From the NCBI RefSeq assembly GCF_014697575.1, contig NZ_JACJSC010000001.1, forward strand, positions 868,001 through 932,000: a stretch of 64,000 nt of DNA. Reading direction: 5' to 3'. The DNA is from Planktothrix sp. FACHB-1365 (GTDB lineage Bacteria > Cyanobacteriota > Cyanobacteriia > Cyanobacteriales > Microcoleaceae). The position numbers were made by a program, and so were the translations under genes. Below, in pieces: positions 28,494-37,522 of this stretch (position 1 is the stretch's first letter; every line of letters begins with the position of its first letter). The notes below the pieces were generated by a model. The model searched no databases. It was given only the letters and a program-made list of their open reading frames with translations, and was not told where the DNA came from.

Positions 28494-28986
28494 AGCAAAT
28501 ATCTAATCCAAGAGAGTGCAAGAATCAATATCTCACAGCTTGGGAATTCGAGAAATATGTTAATGTCCGGCGTTTAACTCCTGATCAAAAAATTTTGATC
28601 TTTTCCGGGAAAACCTTAATCCTAATTCACCCAATATAGGTTATCTTATTCTAAACTGTTCAGAATTATCAAAGTCATTCAGGGTGCAGGGGAAATAGGG
28701 ATGGCGATATAAGTTAATTCCGCCCTCAAAGTTAATGGGTGTTGGCATAAAATGGGTTTAGCTTCTATTCAGAAGGTTAGCCCTAAATAACAATTCTGTG
28801 ATGGGTGGTATTCTGCTTTAAGTATAAGTCGCTTTTTCCTTCCCGCTCAGATTTGGTATAAGCCAGAGGATATTGGATTGATGCTGTCTCGTTAGTTACT
28901 GGTCTATTTCCCTGTCCTAGCTGTCAGCAAAACAACCAGTTCATGAGTCTTTTTTTAAACCCCCAATTCAATCTTGAAACTCTTGA
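28494..28986. other. Divergent gene-free region before the PAS-GAF histidine kinase
   Basis: 493 bases between divergent genes, presumably with both promoters. I see no hairpin of note and no convincing open frame. A short frame at 28454-28639 overlaps the glycosyltransferase start antisense and is discounted. Confidence 0.35.
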
Positions 28987-30999
28987 ATGATGCTAGAAGA
29001 AAAACTTTCCCAAGAATCTTTTACGGGTCACGCCAATTCCCTATTCCCAGACCTTGAAACCTGGAAAAATACAACTATTGATCTGAAAGTCTGGCATGAC
29101 AAACAAAAACACAAATCCTCCCCGTCTATGGACACTTCTGAAACTCCATTAGAACGGCGAGAAATCTTTGAAGCGATCGCAGAAGCCACTCCTATTCCGA
29201 TTATTATTAGTCGCTTATCCGATGGCTTAATCTTATATGCCAATGTCATGTCCAGTAATTTATTTTGTTTTTCGCTGAAGCAAATCAAAACCCTCAAAAC
29301 CCTTGACTTTTATCTTATTCCTTTAGATCGGCAAAAATTAATTGAAAAAGTCATAGCGGAAGGCTATATTCATAACTATGAACTGCAAGTCAAAAAACTG
29401 AACGGAACCCCTTTTTGGGTGATGGGTTCTTTCCAAATTTTACTGTTTCAAGGAGAACGAGCGATACTCTCGATTTTCCATGATATTACAGAACGAAAAC
29501 AAGCGGAACAAACCCTACAAGTCAGTACAGAACGCCTACATCGTCAAAATGTTGCTCTGCGGGATTTAAGTCGAGAACAAACCCGCAATTGTGATCATCT
29601 GGATATTGCCATTCGCCAAATTACTGAAACCGCAGCCAATACATTAGAAGTAGATCGCGTCAGTGTTTGGCTTAATAGTAGCATTCGTTATGCTATTTTA
29701 AAAACCGAACAATCTCCTGAATTCATTCCTGAATTTAACGTTGAATCTGGGATAGAAAAGCCAGGTTTAGATTGGATTTGTTTAGATTTGTATGAACGTC
29801 AAAACCATCACCATTCCCCGGAGGATTTATCCCTCGTTAATCCTTGTTTTCCCCATTGTTCAACTCAGATTAATCCTCAACCTGCACCTTTTTCTGCTGA
29901 TCGTTTATTTTCTTTCGATTCATCATCTGAATCTTACCTGAAGGATCTTCCCTATTCCCAGAGAAACCGTTTAGATGTACCGATTTGGTTGGGGGGAAAA
30001 ATTATTGGGTTTATCTGTGTAGAATATCCCAGTAATCAACAGAAATGTAATCTTGAAGATCGAACCTTTATTGATTCCTTAGCGAATTTAGTTGCCTTAG
30101 CCATTGAACGATTTGAACGCCGAAAAGCGGAACAAGCCCTAGCCCAAGTCAAGGCAGAATTAGAAATTAGAGTTAAAAAACGCACGACAGAATTACAAGA
30201 TGCAATTCAACAATTGCGAACTGAAATGATTGAACGGTTGAAGGTTGAATCGATTTTACAAACCGCTTTAGATCAAGCTCAAACTGCTAACCAAGCCAAA
30301 AGTACCTTTTTAGCAAATATGAGTCATGAGTTAAGGACACCGTTACACGCTATTATTGGGTTTAGTGATTTATTACTTGAAGAAGTCTTAGATCGTGAGA
30401 TTCATGATTTATTACCCGATGTACAAAAAATTCGTCAGTCGGGTTCCCATTTACTCACCATGATTAATGAAATCTTGGATTTATGTAAAGTAGAATCGGG
30501 GCGAATGCCTCTGAATGTGGAAACCTTTGAAGTCGCTAGTTTAATTCATGACGTGGTGACAACCTTACAACCTCTAGCGGATCAAAATCAAAATACAATT
30601 CAAATTTGTTGTAAAAACAATTTAGATCTGATGGAGGGAGATATGGGTAAAATCCGACAAATTTTTTATAATTTGCTCAGTAATGCCTTAAAATTCACCC
30701 AAAAGGGGAAAGTTACCCTGACGTTAAACCGAGAACACAATGGCGACTTAGACTGGATTTGTTTTCAAGTGAGTGACACCGGAATAGGGATTTCTTTAGA
30801 ACAACAGCAAACGTTATTTCAAGCTTTTACCCAAGTGGATAATTCCTTTAGTCGTCAATATGGCGGAACCGGTTTAGGCTTAACGGTAACCCACCATTTC
30901 TGCAAAATGATGGGAGGACAAATTAAAGTATCTAGCCAACTGGGAGTTGGTTCTACCTTTACGGTTTATCTGCCTACTTCCCTCCCCGGTCTATCGTAA
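28987..30999 (+). CDS. PAS-GAF sensor histidine kinase (cytosolic)
   Basis: A 670-residue soluble sensor kinase with no transmembrane segment. Residues about 55-170 are a PAS domain (AIAEATPIPIIISRLSDG, ending FHDITERKQAEQ). Residues about 190-380 are a GAF domain, with RDLSREQTRNCDHLDIAI at its start and IDSLANLVALAIERFE at its end. A coiled coil follows (about 380-430). HisKA has LANMSHELRTPLHAII with phospho-acceptor H447. HATPase boxes are NLLSNALKFT, DTGIGIS and GGTGLGLTV. There is no receiver domain and no response-regulator gene adjacent. The signal sensed by PAS or GAF is unknown; no bilin-attachment Cys motif is apparent. A second, unrelated kinase lies at 9123. Confidence 0.92.
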   Translation: MMLEEKLSQESFTGHANSLFPDLETWKNTTIDLKVWHDKQKHKSSPSMDTSETPLERREIFEAIAEATPIPIIISRLSDGLILYANVMSSNLFCFSLKQIKTLKTLDFYLIPLDRQKLIEKVIAEGYIHNYELQVKKLNGTPFWVMGSFQILLFQGERAILSIFHDITERKQAEQTLQVSTERLHRQNVALRDLSREQTRNCDHLDIAIRQITETAANTLEVDRVSVWLNSSIRYAILKTEQSPEFIPEFNVESGIEKPGLDWICLDLYERQNHHHSPEDLSLVNPCFPHCSTQINPQPAPFSADRLFSFDSSSESYLKDLPYSQRNRLDVPIWLGGKIIGFICVEYPSNQQKCNLEDRTFIDSLANLVALAIERFERRKAEQALAQVKAELEIRVKKRTTELQDAIQQLRTEMIERLKVESILQTALDQAQTANQAKSTFLANMSHELRTPLHAIIGFSDLLLEEVLDREIHDLLPDVQKIRQSGSHLLTMINEILDLCKVESGRMPLNVETFEVASLIHDVVTTLQPLADQNQNTIQICCKNNLDLMEGDMGKIRQIFYNLLSNALKFTQKGKVTLTLNREHNGDLDWICFQVSDTGIGISLEQQQTLFQAFTQVDNSFSRQYGGTGLGLTVTHHFCKMMGGQIKVSSQLGVGSTFTVYLPTSLPGLS

Positions 31000-31193
31000 A
31001 AATAAAGAATAACCTGAAATTGCCACGTTTTCTTGATTTAGTGTTAGTTTAAAGGAAGAGAGTATTGGATGGATCTTGCTTAGGATGTCCCCAAAAGGAA
31101 ACCCATCCCAGTCCAAGCAGCAAACCCATTCAATCCATCTCCCCTTTTTAGGGAAAAGCCACCAGCAATTAATTAAAAAAAGATTAATTCACT

Positions 31194-32540
31194 ATGTCCA
31201 GATATGACTCCCACTTACGATGCTCGTTCTGCGGTAAATCTCAAGAGCAAGTTCGCAAATTAATTGCCGGCCCAGGTGTTTATATCTGTGATGAGTGCGT
31301 TGAACTCTGTAACGAAATTTTAGAAGAAGAATTTTCTGACCGCAATCGAGCCAAGGGTTCAGTGAGCGGCCAGCCAGAGGCACGTTCCTCAAAACAGTCT
31401 GCAACGAAAGGATTTTCTCTGACTTCAATTCCTAAACCCATTGAAATTAAAAACTATTTAGATGATCATGTGATTGGTCAGGATGGGGCGAAAAAAGTTC
31501 TATCTGTTGCGGTTTATAATCATTATAAACGCTTAGGTGCTGAAAAATTAAATGGTTCTGATTCAGGAGCCGATGATTTTGTCGAATTACAAAAAGCCAA
31601 TATTCTGTTAATGGGGCCGACGGGTTGTGGCAAAACCTTACTCGCCCAATCTTTAGCGAAATTATTAGATGTTCCCTTTGCCGTTGCCGATGCGACAACG
31701 TTAACGGAAGCGGGTTATGTTGGGGATGATGTTGAAAATATCTTACTGCGACTGTTACAGGTTGCCGATTTTGATATTGAAGCGGCACAACGGGGAATTA
31801 TTTATATTGATGAAATTGATAAAATTGCCCGTAAAAGCGAAAATACCTCAATTACACGAGATGTGTCTGGAGAAGGGGTACAACAAGCCCTCTTAAAAAT
31901 GTTAGAAGGAACGGTTGTTAATGTTCCTCCCCAAGGCGGAAGAAAGCATCCCTATCAAGATTTTATCCAAATTGATACCAGTAAAATTTTATTTGTTTGT
32001 GGGGGAGCTTTCGTTGGGTTAGAAAAACTCATTGAACAGCGCTTAGGTAAAAAATCCCTCGGTTTTATTCAGTCGGGAGAAGACAATAAAACAACCATTA
32101 CTCCCCTCCAGTCCGATGAGATTTTATATCATGTTCAACCGGAAGATTTAGTCAAATTTGGTTTAATTCCCGAATTCATAGGACGGCTTCCGGTTTTAAC
32201 TCGTGTTTCTCCATTGGATGAAGGGGCATTGATGCAAATTTTAACGGAGCCGAGTAATGCCTTGGTTAAACAATATAAAAAGCTATTACGCATGGATAAT
32301 GTGCGTTTAGAATTTGAACCGGAAGCGTTAAAAGCGATTGCCAAAGAAGCCTTCCGTCGCAAAACAGGAGCCAGAGCATTACGGGGAATTCTGGAGGAAT
32401 TAATGTTAGAAGTCATGTATGAAATTCCTTCCCGAAAAGATGTTGTTCGCTGTGTGATTACCCAAGAAATGGTCGAAAAACGTTCCACAGCCGAAGTTTT
32501 ATGGCATCCCGCTTGGCATCGACAACACGAGTCAGCATAA
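31194..32540 (+). CDS. clpX: ATP-dependent Clp protease ATP-binding subunit ClpX
   Basis: A 448-residue AAA+ unfoldase that feeds tagged proteins to ClpP. The N-terminal zinc-binding domain has C10, C13, C32 and C35 (CSFC ... CDEC). Walker A GPTGCGKT is at about residue 141, the pore loop GYVGDD at about 173, Walker [11 protein letters not shown] at about 203, and the RKH loop in [10 protein letters not shown] at about 250. The sensor 2 arginine is in [14 protein letters not shown]. Length and all motifs are standard. In many cyanobacteria clpX follows tig and clpP; here it is preceded by a kinase gene and followed by an unrelated secreted protein, so it appears to be separately transcribed. 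Confidence 0.97.
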   Translation: MSRYDSHLRCSFCGKSQEQVRKLIAGPGVYICDECVELCNEILEEEFSDRNRAKGSVSGQPEARSSKQSATKGFSLTSIPKPIEIKNYLDDHVIGQDGAKKVLSVAVYNHYKRLGAEKLNGSDSGADDFVELQKANILLMGPTGCGKTLLAQSLAKLLDVPFAVADATTLTEAGYVGDDVENILLRLLQVADFDIEAAQRGIIYIDEIDKIARKSENTSITRDVSGEGVQQALLKMLEGTVVNVPPQGGRKHPYQDFIQIDTSKILFVCGGAFVGLEKLIEQRLGKKSLGFIQSGEDNKTTITPLQSDEILYHVQPEDLVKFGLIPEFIGRLPVLTRVSPLDEGALMQILTEPSNALVKQYKKLLRMDNVRLEFEPEALKAIAKEAFRRKTGARALRGILEELMLEVMYEIPSRKDVVRCVITQEMVEKRSTAEVLWHPAWHRQHESA

Positions 32541-32657
32541 TCCTAATTAATCAGCTTAATCAACTTGCTCCTATGAACTAAAATTCGATTTGTAGGGGCA
32601 AGTTTATCATTTTGGCTTCCCTACTGTTCCCTGTTCCCGGTGATCTCTTATAAAAGC

Positions 32658-33083
32658 ATGAAAATCAACTTTTTGATACCTGCTATAATTTCCTACCTTT
32701 TTACCCTGACTCTACCCGCTAACGCCCAAGAAACCCGGTGTGGATGGTTAGCAAATCCTACTCCTGCTAATTCGTATTTAAAAGATACAGATGGGACTTG
32801 GACTCTTTCCGTTCAAGGCGGATATCAAGCAAGCGGAATGGAAAATATTCCTGATCTCGATGGGCCAGAATATGTTAAAACCAATGGAAATTATGGCTAT
32901 ACCTGTGCTTGTTTAGAGGTTAATACAGATAGTAGCCAGATGAAAGTGACAAGGATTCAACGTGTTGAACCCTTGCCGCTTTCGACTTGTCAGCAAGATG
33001 CTAATTTACCCGCTTGGTGCCCCGGATCAAAAACTCAATATATTATTGATACAAAAAAAAGTCAAAACTTATCTATAAACTGA
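32658..33083 (+). CDS. Secreted DUF4087-family protein
   Basis: A short exported protein of 141 residues. It starts MKINFLIPAIISYLFTLTLPANA, a signal peptide with cleavage expected after ANA. An in-frame GTG six codons earlier is less likely. The mature part has the DUF4087 pattern RCGWLANPTPANSYLKDTDG, then WTLSVQGGYQASG, then CACL and a C-terminal Trp-Cys-Pro. Six cysteines in the mature part (RCGW, TCAC, STCQ, WCPG) suggest disulfides outside the cytosol. The function is unknown. Its last 11 bases overlap the 3' end of the convergent glycosyltransferase gene. Confidence 0.85.
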   Translation: MKINFLIPAIISYLFTLTLPANAQETRCGWLANPTPANSYLKDTDGTWTLSVQGGYQASGMENIPDLDGPEYVKTNGNYGYTCACLEVNTDSSQMKVTRIQRVEPLPLSTCQQDANLPAWCPGSKTQYIIDTKKSQNLSIN

Positions 33084-34326
33084 GAGTTCGTTGAATCAAC
33101 TTGGGTATGATGCCAGTTGTATAAAGTCCTGAGTTGTCCAGGTTTGGACACTCTCGATATTGACCAGAGGACAGTCTATGTTCAAATAACCATTGTTTAT
33201 GTTCAGGGGAATCCAATAGCCAGTTATTCATTAATTGTGCCCATTTTACGGGAATTTGTAGACTTTTCAACGTTTCATAAGAACTTGAAGAAAGACTGTG
33301 ATAGAGTGCCGGATCGGACAATAATTCTTTAACACACTCTGCTAAAGAAACTGGATCATTGGCTTTAAAAATCAAGGCATTGTCTCGGTTTTTTAACTTT
33401 TTCAAAAACATGGGATGATCTGAAGCAACAATTGGAGTTCGAGAGTAGAGAGCCTCATTAATACTCTTAGGAAATCCTTCGGCATATTCATGTCTACTGG
33501 GAACAACTACCAGATCAGCCTCTCTCATTAAAGGAACGATCATTTTATTGGGTACTAATCCCAAAAATTCTACAGAATTTTCAATCTTTAGATCCCTAGC
33601 TTGGTTCTTAAAACGTTCTATATCGCCTTTCCCTGCTATTTTTAAGCGAACGGATAATCCCTGGGTTTTGAGTTGCGCTACGGCTTTGATGACATCACCA
33701 ATTCCTTTAGATTCTATGACTAAACCGACATAGAAAATTTCATAAGTCTCTTGATGCAATTGTAAATTTTTAGTCGTAAAAGCGTGAGGAGTCATTTCAT
33801 AAGGCCAATCCCAAGGGATAATTTTGTTGGGATTAACTCCAATATTAGCAAGGGATAGACCCGCAGTAACTCCATGATTGCCTATCCAATCAATTTGGGA
33901 ACTATTCAGCAATTTTGCCAATTGGTAGTAGCGAATTTTGTCGCGTAAGCGTTTTGAATTGAAAGAATCTGCTAACATCAGCAGTATTTTTAACTGGCTC
34001 TGAATAGCCCAACGAATAATTGCTGTATTCGGTGTTCTGAGAATTAAATGAGTGGGTTGAAACTGTTTTGCTAACCCGACTAACTTCTGAGCTTGAATTT
34101 TCTGGGTAAACCCTGTACCAATAGCGCGAACTCCATTCTCAAGTCTCTCGTTATACGGATGTTCGGTCAGACAACATAACGTTGCAACTTCATCCGCTTT
34201 TTTCCCAACGTTAGCGACCGCATCAACCGAATATTTTTGACCATAGTAAGTCTCTTCTCCACCCGCAGCAAAGCGTTTAACAGCTTCGCGGTAATCCCCA
34301 CCATACTGTACTATTAATAAACGCAT
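33073..34326 (-). CDS. Glycosyltransferase, GT4 family
   Basis: A 417-residue GT-B fold protein. The N-terminus MRLLIVQYGGDYREAVKRF has a glycine-rich loop. In the C-terminal half, EIFYVGLVIESKGIGDVIKAVAQL is the start of the donor-binding domain, with IAGKGDIERFK, EFLGLVPNKMIVPLMREADLVVVPS and the E-x7-E motif EGFPKSINEALYSRTPIVASDHP. The C-terminal extension of about 60 residues is not typical and has no known fold. The acceptor is unknown. It lies between the DUF4087 gene (3' ends overlap) and an ABC exporter on the same strand, suggesting a surface-glycan or cell-envelope task. Confidence 0.9.
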   Translation of the reverse strand: MRLLIVQYGGDYREAVKRFAAGGEETYYGQKYSVDAVANVGKKADEVATLCCLTEHPYNERLENGVRAIGTGFTQKIQAQKLVGLAKQFQPTHLILRTPNTAIIRWAIQSQLKILLMLADSFNSKRLRDKIRYYQLAKLLNSSQIDWIGNHGVTAGLSLANIGVNPNKIIPWDWPYEMTPHAFTTKNLQLHQETYEIFYVGLVIESKGIGDVIKAVAQLKTQGLSVRLKIAGKGDIERFKNQARDLKIENSVEFLGLVPNKMIVPLMREADLVVVPSRHEYAEGFPKSINEALYSRTPIVASDHPMFLKKLKNRDNALIFKANDPVSLAECVKELLSDPALYHSLSSSSYETLKSLQIPVKWAQLMNNWLLDSPEHKQWLFEHRLSSGQYRECPNLDNSGLYTTGIIPKLIQRTLSL

Positions 34327-34363
34327 CCAATCACCTTAGTAATTAATCAGCATGAAATCTATA

Positions 34364-34404
34364 CACTAAAGGCAAAGTGTAGGCTATATATTTTGCCCTT
34401 AGTG
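34364..34404 (-). terminator. Hairpin between the ABC exporter and glycosyltransferase genes
   Basis: Arms CACTAAAGGCAAA and TTTGCCCTTAGTG pair with one mismatch around a 15-base loop. It lies downstream of the ABC gene and upstream of the glycosyltransferase gene on the minus strand. No U-run, so it could be a processing or attenuator structure rather than a terminator. Confidence 0.4.
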
Positions 34405-34544
34405 TTCATAAAACTTATTACAGCAATCCGATCAATTCTCGAATTCTGTTGATTGGTGATGATTGTAAATTATTGAGTTTATAATCCGTTTAAATTTGGG
34501 TTAAAATATCAATCCCTTTGGGACTGCACTTCATCCAACTTACA

Positions 34545-36290
34545 TTAAACTAATAATTCCTCTAATTTATGTTGATTCCAAAGGGTCTGATATAATCCTT
34601 TTAAGGCAACTAATTCAGCATGGGTTCCCGTTTGAATAATTTGTCCTTGATCCATGACGAAAATGCGATCCGCCGTTGCCGCCGCCGACATTTGATGGGA
34701 AATAAACACAACAGTTTTGCGCTGGACTCCGATTTTTAAATTCTGTAAAATTTCTGTTGCGGTTTGATTATCCACACTGGAAAGGGCATCATCTAAAATT
34801 AAAAGGGGTGCATCCACTAATAATGCTCTTGCTAACGCCGTTCGTTGTCGTTGTCCGCCGGATAATTGAATTCCTCGTTCTCCCACTAGAGTTTCATATT
34901 GTTTGGGAAAATTCAAAATTTCTTCATGAATTTTAGCCATTTTAGCAACTTTTTCAATTTCTGATTGTTCAGCGAGAGGGTTGCCATAGGCAATATTATT
35001 GCTAATACTGGTACTAAATAAAAAGCTTTCTTGAGGAACATAGGCGATCGCACATCTTAAATCAGATAATGTTAATTGAGTAATATCTTGACCATCCACA
35101 AATAACTGATCCATCTTAATATCTAATAACCGAGGAATGGCATTCGCTAAGGTTGTTTTCCCAGAACCAATAGGGCCAACAATTGCAACGGTTTCTCCCG
35201 GTTTAATTATAAAATTAACATCATTTAAAGCCGGAATTTTGCTTCTAGGATAACTATAGGTTAGATGAGAAGCACTTAACCAGCCTTTAACGGGAGTGGG
35301 TAAGGGTAAAGGTTCTAAAGGATCTTTAATCCGAGGTTCAACACTTAAAATGGCTTCAATTCGATCAATACTGACTTCTCCGCGCTGATAGGTTGTAATT
35401 GTAAATCCTAATAAGGCGGTCGGAAAAACCAAGCGTTCAACATATAAGATTAAGGCAACAAAATTCCCGATACTGAGTTCTCCATTGGTGATCGCTTCAT
35501 CTCCAACTCCTAATAAAATTAGAAAGCTTAAACTCGCAATTCCACTTAAAATTGGAAATAAAAGACTGCGGGTTTTAGCTAACTCTAAATTTGCTTCAAA
35601 TAATTCATGATTATAGCCTGCAAACGCTTTGCGTTCATTCTCTTCCTGAGCATAAATTTTAATTAAAGAAATGCCACTCATATCCTCCTGAATTAAATCA
35701 CTAATATTTGATAGTTTTTCCTGAACCGTCATTTGTTGATCTCGAAGCTTTCCACTAAAAACCTGTACTAAAATTAACATTAACGGATAAACTGAAAGCG
35801 ATAATAAAGTTAATCGCAGGTTAATGGCTAACATGACCGGAAGCGTTAACCCATAAGCAAATATTGTATTGGTAAGACTGAGAACGGCAAACCCTAATAA
35901 ACGGCGAATACTATCAACATCACTGGTAGAACGATTAATTAAATCTCCAACGGTACTTTCGGAAAAATAGGAAGGTTCTAAAGTTAATAAATGATTAAAA
36001 ATCTTTTGTTTTAAATCAAATTCGACTTGACGACCTACCCCAAAAATAACAATGCGGGAAATCATCCGAATGACCCACATCATCGAAGCTAAAATAAAAA
36101 TAAATAATACTTGACGCTGTACGGTGTCAAACTCAATTGCAACTTGCAGTTCATCAACTACATTCCGAATTAAAATTGGAATATAAACCCCCACAGCATT
36201 AACTAGGAATAACGCCACAATTCCTAAGGTTGCTTTTTTCCAATGGGGACGCAAATAGCCGATCAATTTTTGTAGTCGAGAAGATTTCAT
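34545..36290 (-). CDS. ABC exporter, fused permease-ATPase (MsbA/MdlB-like)
   Basis: A half-transporter of 581 residues that would work as a dimer in the inner membrane. Six membrane helices lie in the first 310 residues, with the DLINRSTSDVDSIR coupling region. The nucleotide-binding domain has Walker A GPIGSGKT, Q-loop ETVPQESFLF, signature LSGGQRQRTALARALL, Walker B LLILDDALSSVD and the H-loop FISHQMS. All ATPase motifs are intact. The frame is open eight codons further to a TTG; the ATG at 36290 begins MKSSRLQKLIGYL and is preferred. Substrate unknown: lipid, peptide or drug are all possible for this class. Confidence 0.93.
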   Translation of the reverse strand: MKSSRLQKLIGYLRPHWKKATLGIVALFLVNAVGVYIPILIRNVVDELQVAIEFDTVQRQVLFIFILASMMWVIRMISRIVIFGVGRQVEFDLKQKIFNHLLTLEPSYFSESTVGDLINRSTSDVDSIRRLLGFAVLSLTNTIFAYGLTLPVMLAINLRLTLLSLSVYPLMLILVQVFSGKLRDQQMTVQEKLSNISDLIQEDMSGISLIKIYAQEENERKAFAGYNHELFEANLELAKTRSLLFPILSGIASLSFLILLGVGDEAITNGELSIGNFVALILYVERLVFPTALLGFTITTYQRGEVSIDRIEAILSVEPRIKDPLEPLPLPTPVKGWLSASHLTYSYPRSKIPALNDVNFIIKPGETVAIVGPIGSGKTTLANAIPRLLDIKMDQLFVDGQDITQLTLSDLRCAIAYVPQESFLFSTSISNNIAYGNPLAEQSEIEKVAKMAKIHEEILNFPKQYETLVGERGIQLSGGQRQRTALARALLVDAPLLILDDALSSVDNQTATEILQNLKIGVQRKTVVFISHQMSAAATADRIFVMDQGQIIQTGTHAELVALKGLYQTLWNQHKLEELLV

Positions 36291-36499
36291 ATTTAGGTGA
36301 ATAAAGTTAAGCAATTAAATGATGGGTTGGGTGTGTGTAATGCAGTTTATACAGCATATTAGATAATATAATACTTTTCTCGTTGATCATGCGATCGCTT
36401 GGGGACTCAGAATAGGTTTTCTTACCGAAATCTAACTAAAGATACCACAATTATCGCAGAAACGCAGTTTCTCAGACCCCCGATTAACTGGACTCGATA

Positions 36500-37156
36500 T
36501 TATTCTTGAAATTCAGTTATTACTCTGTTCCCTTCTTCCTCTTTCACTTCAAAATTAATTCCTTCGTAAATATCTCTTAGGGGTATTTGAAATTCTACGG
36601 ATTCTAGGGTTAAGATAGAGTCTTCTAAATCATATTCTGTTAATACCCATTTTCCGTTATAAATTTTAGCAAATTGTTCAATATGATAGCTATATTGATC
36701 AATTAAAATATATTCTTTAAATTCAGGAATTGAGCGATAGGCGAGAAATTTTCCTCCTCGGTCATAGTCTTTCGTTGAATTAGACAAAACCTCAATAATC
36801 ATTAGAGGATTTGTCACAACTGTTGAGTTATTTTCTGGATAGATGGGTTCTCCTTGAATCACCATGATATCGGGATAGACATAACGGCGAGTTAGGGGTA
36901 TCCACAGGCGCACGTCGCTAGTAAATAATCTGTAATCTTTGCCTCGTAAGCCAAATTTTAAGTTAGCAATCAAGTTAATAATGATGCTGTTATGGTTGGT
37001 TGTTCCACCTGTCATTGTTACTATCTTCCCATCATGATATTCACTTTTGTCGATCGCAGTTTCTTCTAATGCTAGATATTCCTCCGGTGTGTAATAGCGT
37101 TTCTCTGTTTGTGGTAGCTTTTCGATAGCTGGTTTTTCTTGGGTTTGCATGGTCAT
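36500..37156 (-). CDS. Uma2 family endonuclease-fold protein
   Basis: A 218-residue protein of the Uma2 (DUF820) family, present in many copies in filamentous cyanobacteria. The family has a restriction-endonuclease-like fold but an unproven role. Diagnostic blocks are YTPEEYLALEETAIDKSEYHDGKIV, the central SDVRLWIPLTRRYVYPDIMV and VTNPLMIIEVLSNSTKDYDRGGKFLAYRSIPEFKEYILID. The catalytic D ... E-x-L-S pattern with the downstream YDRGGK lysine is intact. It sits upstream of an AbrB-like gene and an MmeI-like restriction enzyme in the same direction, but gaps of 80-360 bases argue for separate units. Confidence 0.9.
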   Translation of the reverse strand: MTMQTQEKPAIEKLPQTEKRYYTPEEYLALEETAIDKSEYHDGKIVTMTGGTTNHNSIIINLIANLKFGLRGKDYRLFTSDVRLWIPLTRRYVYPDIMVIQGEPIYPENNSTVVTNPLMIIEVLSNSTKDYDRGGKFLAYRSIPEFKEYILIDQYSYHIEQFAKIYNGKWVLTEYDLEDSILTLESVEFQIPLRDIYEGINFEVKEEEGNRVITEFQE

Positions 37157-37238
37157 TTCCTTCTGCTTTCAAGTGATTTTATGATAACATGAAATCAGTT
37201 TGATTAAGATGATTAACTACTCTTCAACAGTCATATTT

Positions 37239-37403
37239 TCAAATAAGAATTGTATTATTTACAGGCTCTATGACCATTTTCCCATTTTCTATACTGCAAA
37301 TTACTGAGTCATCTGCTTTCAGATTGAAAAATTTTACAATATAGTCCGGTATTGGTAAAGCTAAAGAATTACCCAAGTTGCTGATGTGTATTTTGGCTGT
37401 CAT
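37239..37403 (-). CDS. AbrB/MazE-like (swapped-hairpin) antitoxin or regulator, 54 residues
   Basis: A short gene found by translating the gap: it begins MTAKIHISNLGNSLALPIPD and continues YIVKFFNLKADDSVICSIENGKMVIEP. The pattern N-x-L/W-G-N-S-L-x-L-x-I-P is the DNA-binding swapped hairpin of MazE/AbrB-type proteins, and the G-x-M/K-V-I-x-P end is also typical. Such proteins are usually antitoxins paired with a MazF or PIN toxin, but no toxin-like gene is adjacent here. It lies between the Uma2 gene and the MmeI-like gene, same strand. It may be an orphan or a local regulator of the restriction gene. Confidence 0.7.
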   Translation of the reverse strand: MTAKIHISNLGNSLALPIPDYIVKFFNLKADDSVICSIENGKMVIEPVNNTILI

Positions 37404-37522
37404 ACATTTGCGATTTTAATGCTCAGGTTTATCTATTATAACAACTAGATGTAATCGCGTGGGGTTCAGAAACCGGGTTTCTTAAAAAATCATCGCAGAA
37501 ACTAAGTTTTTCCTGTAAAAAA

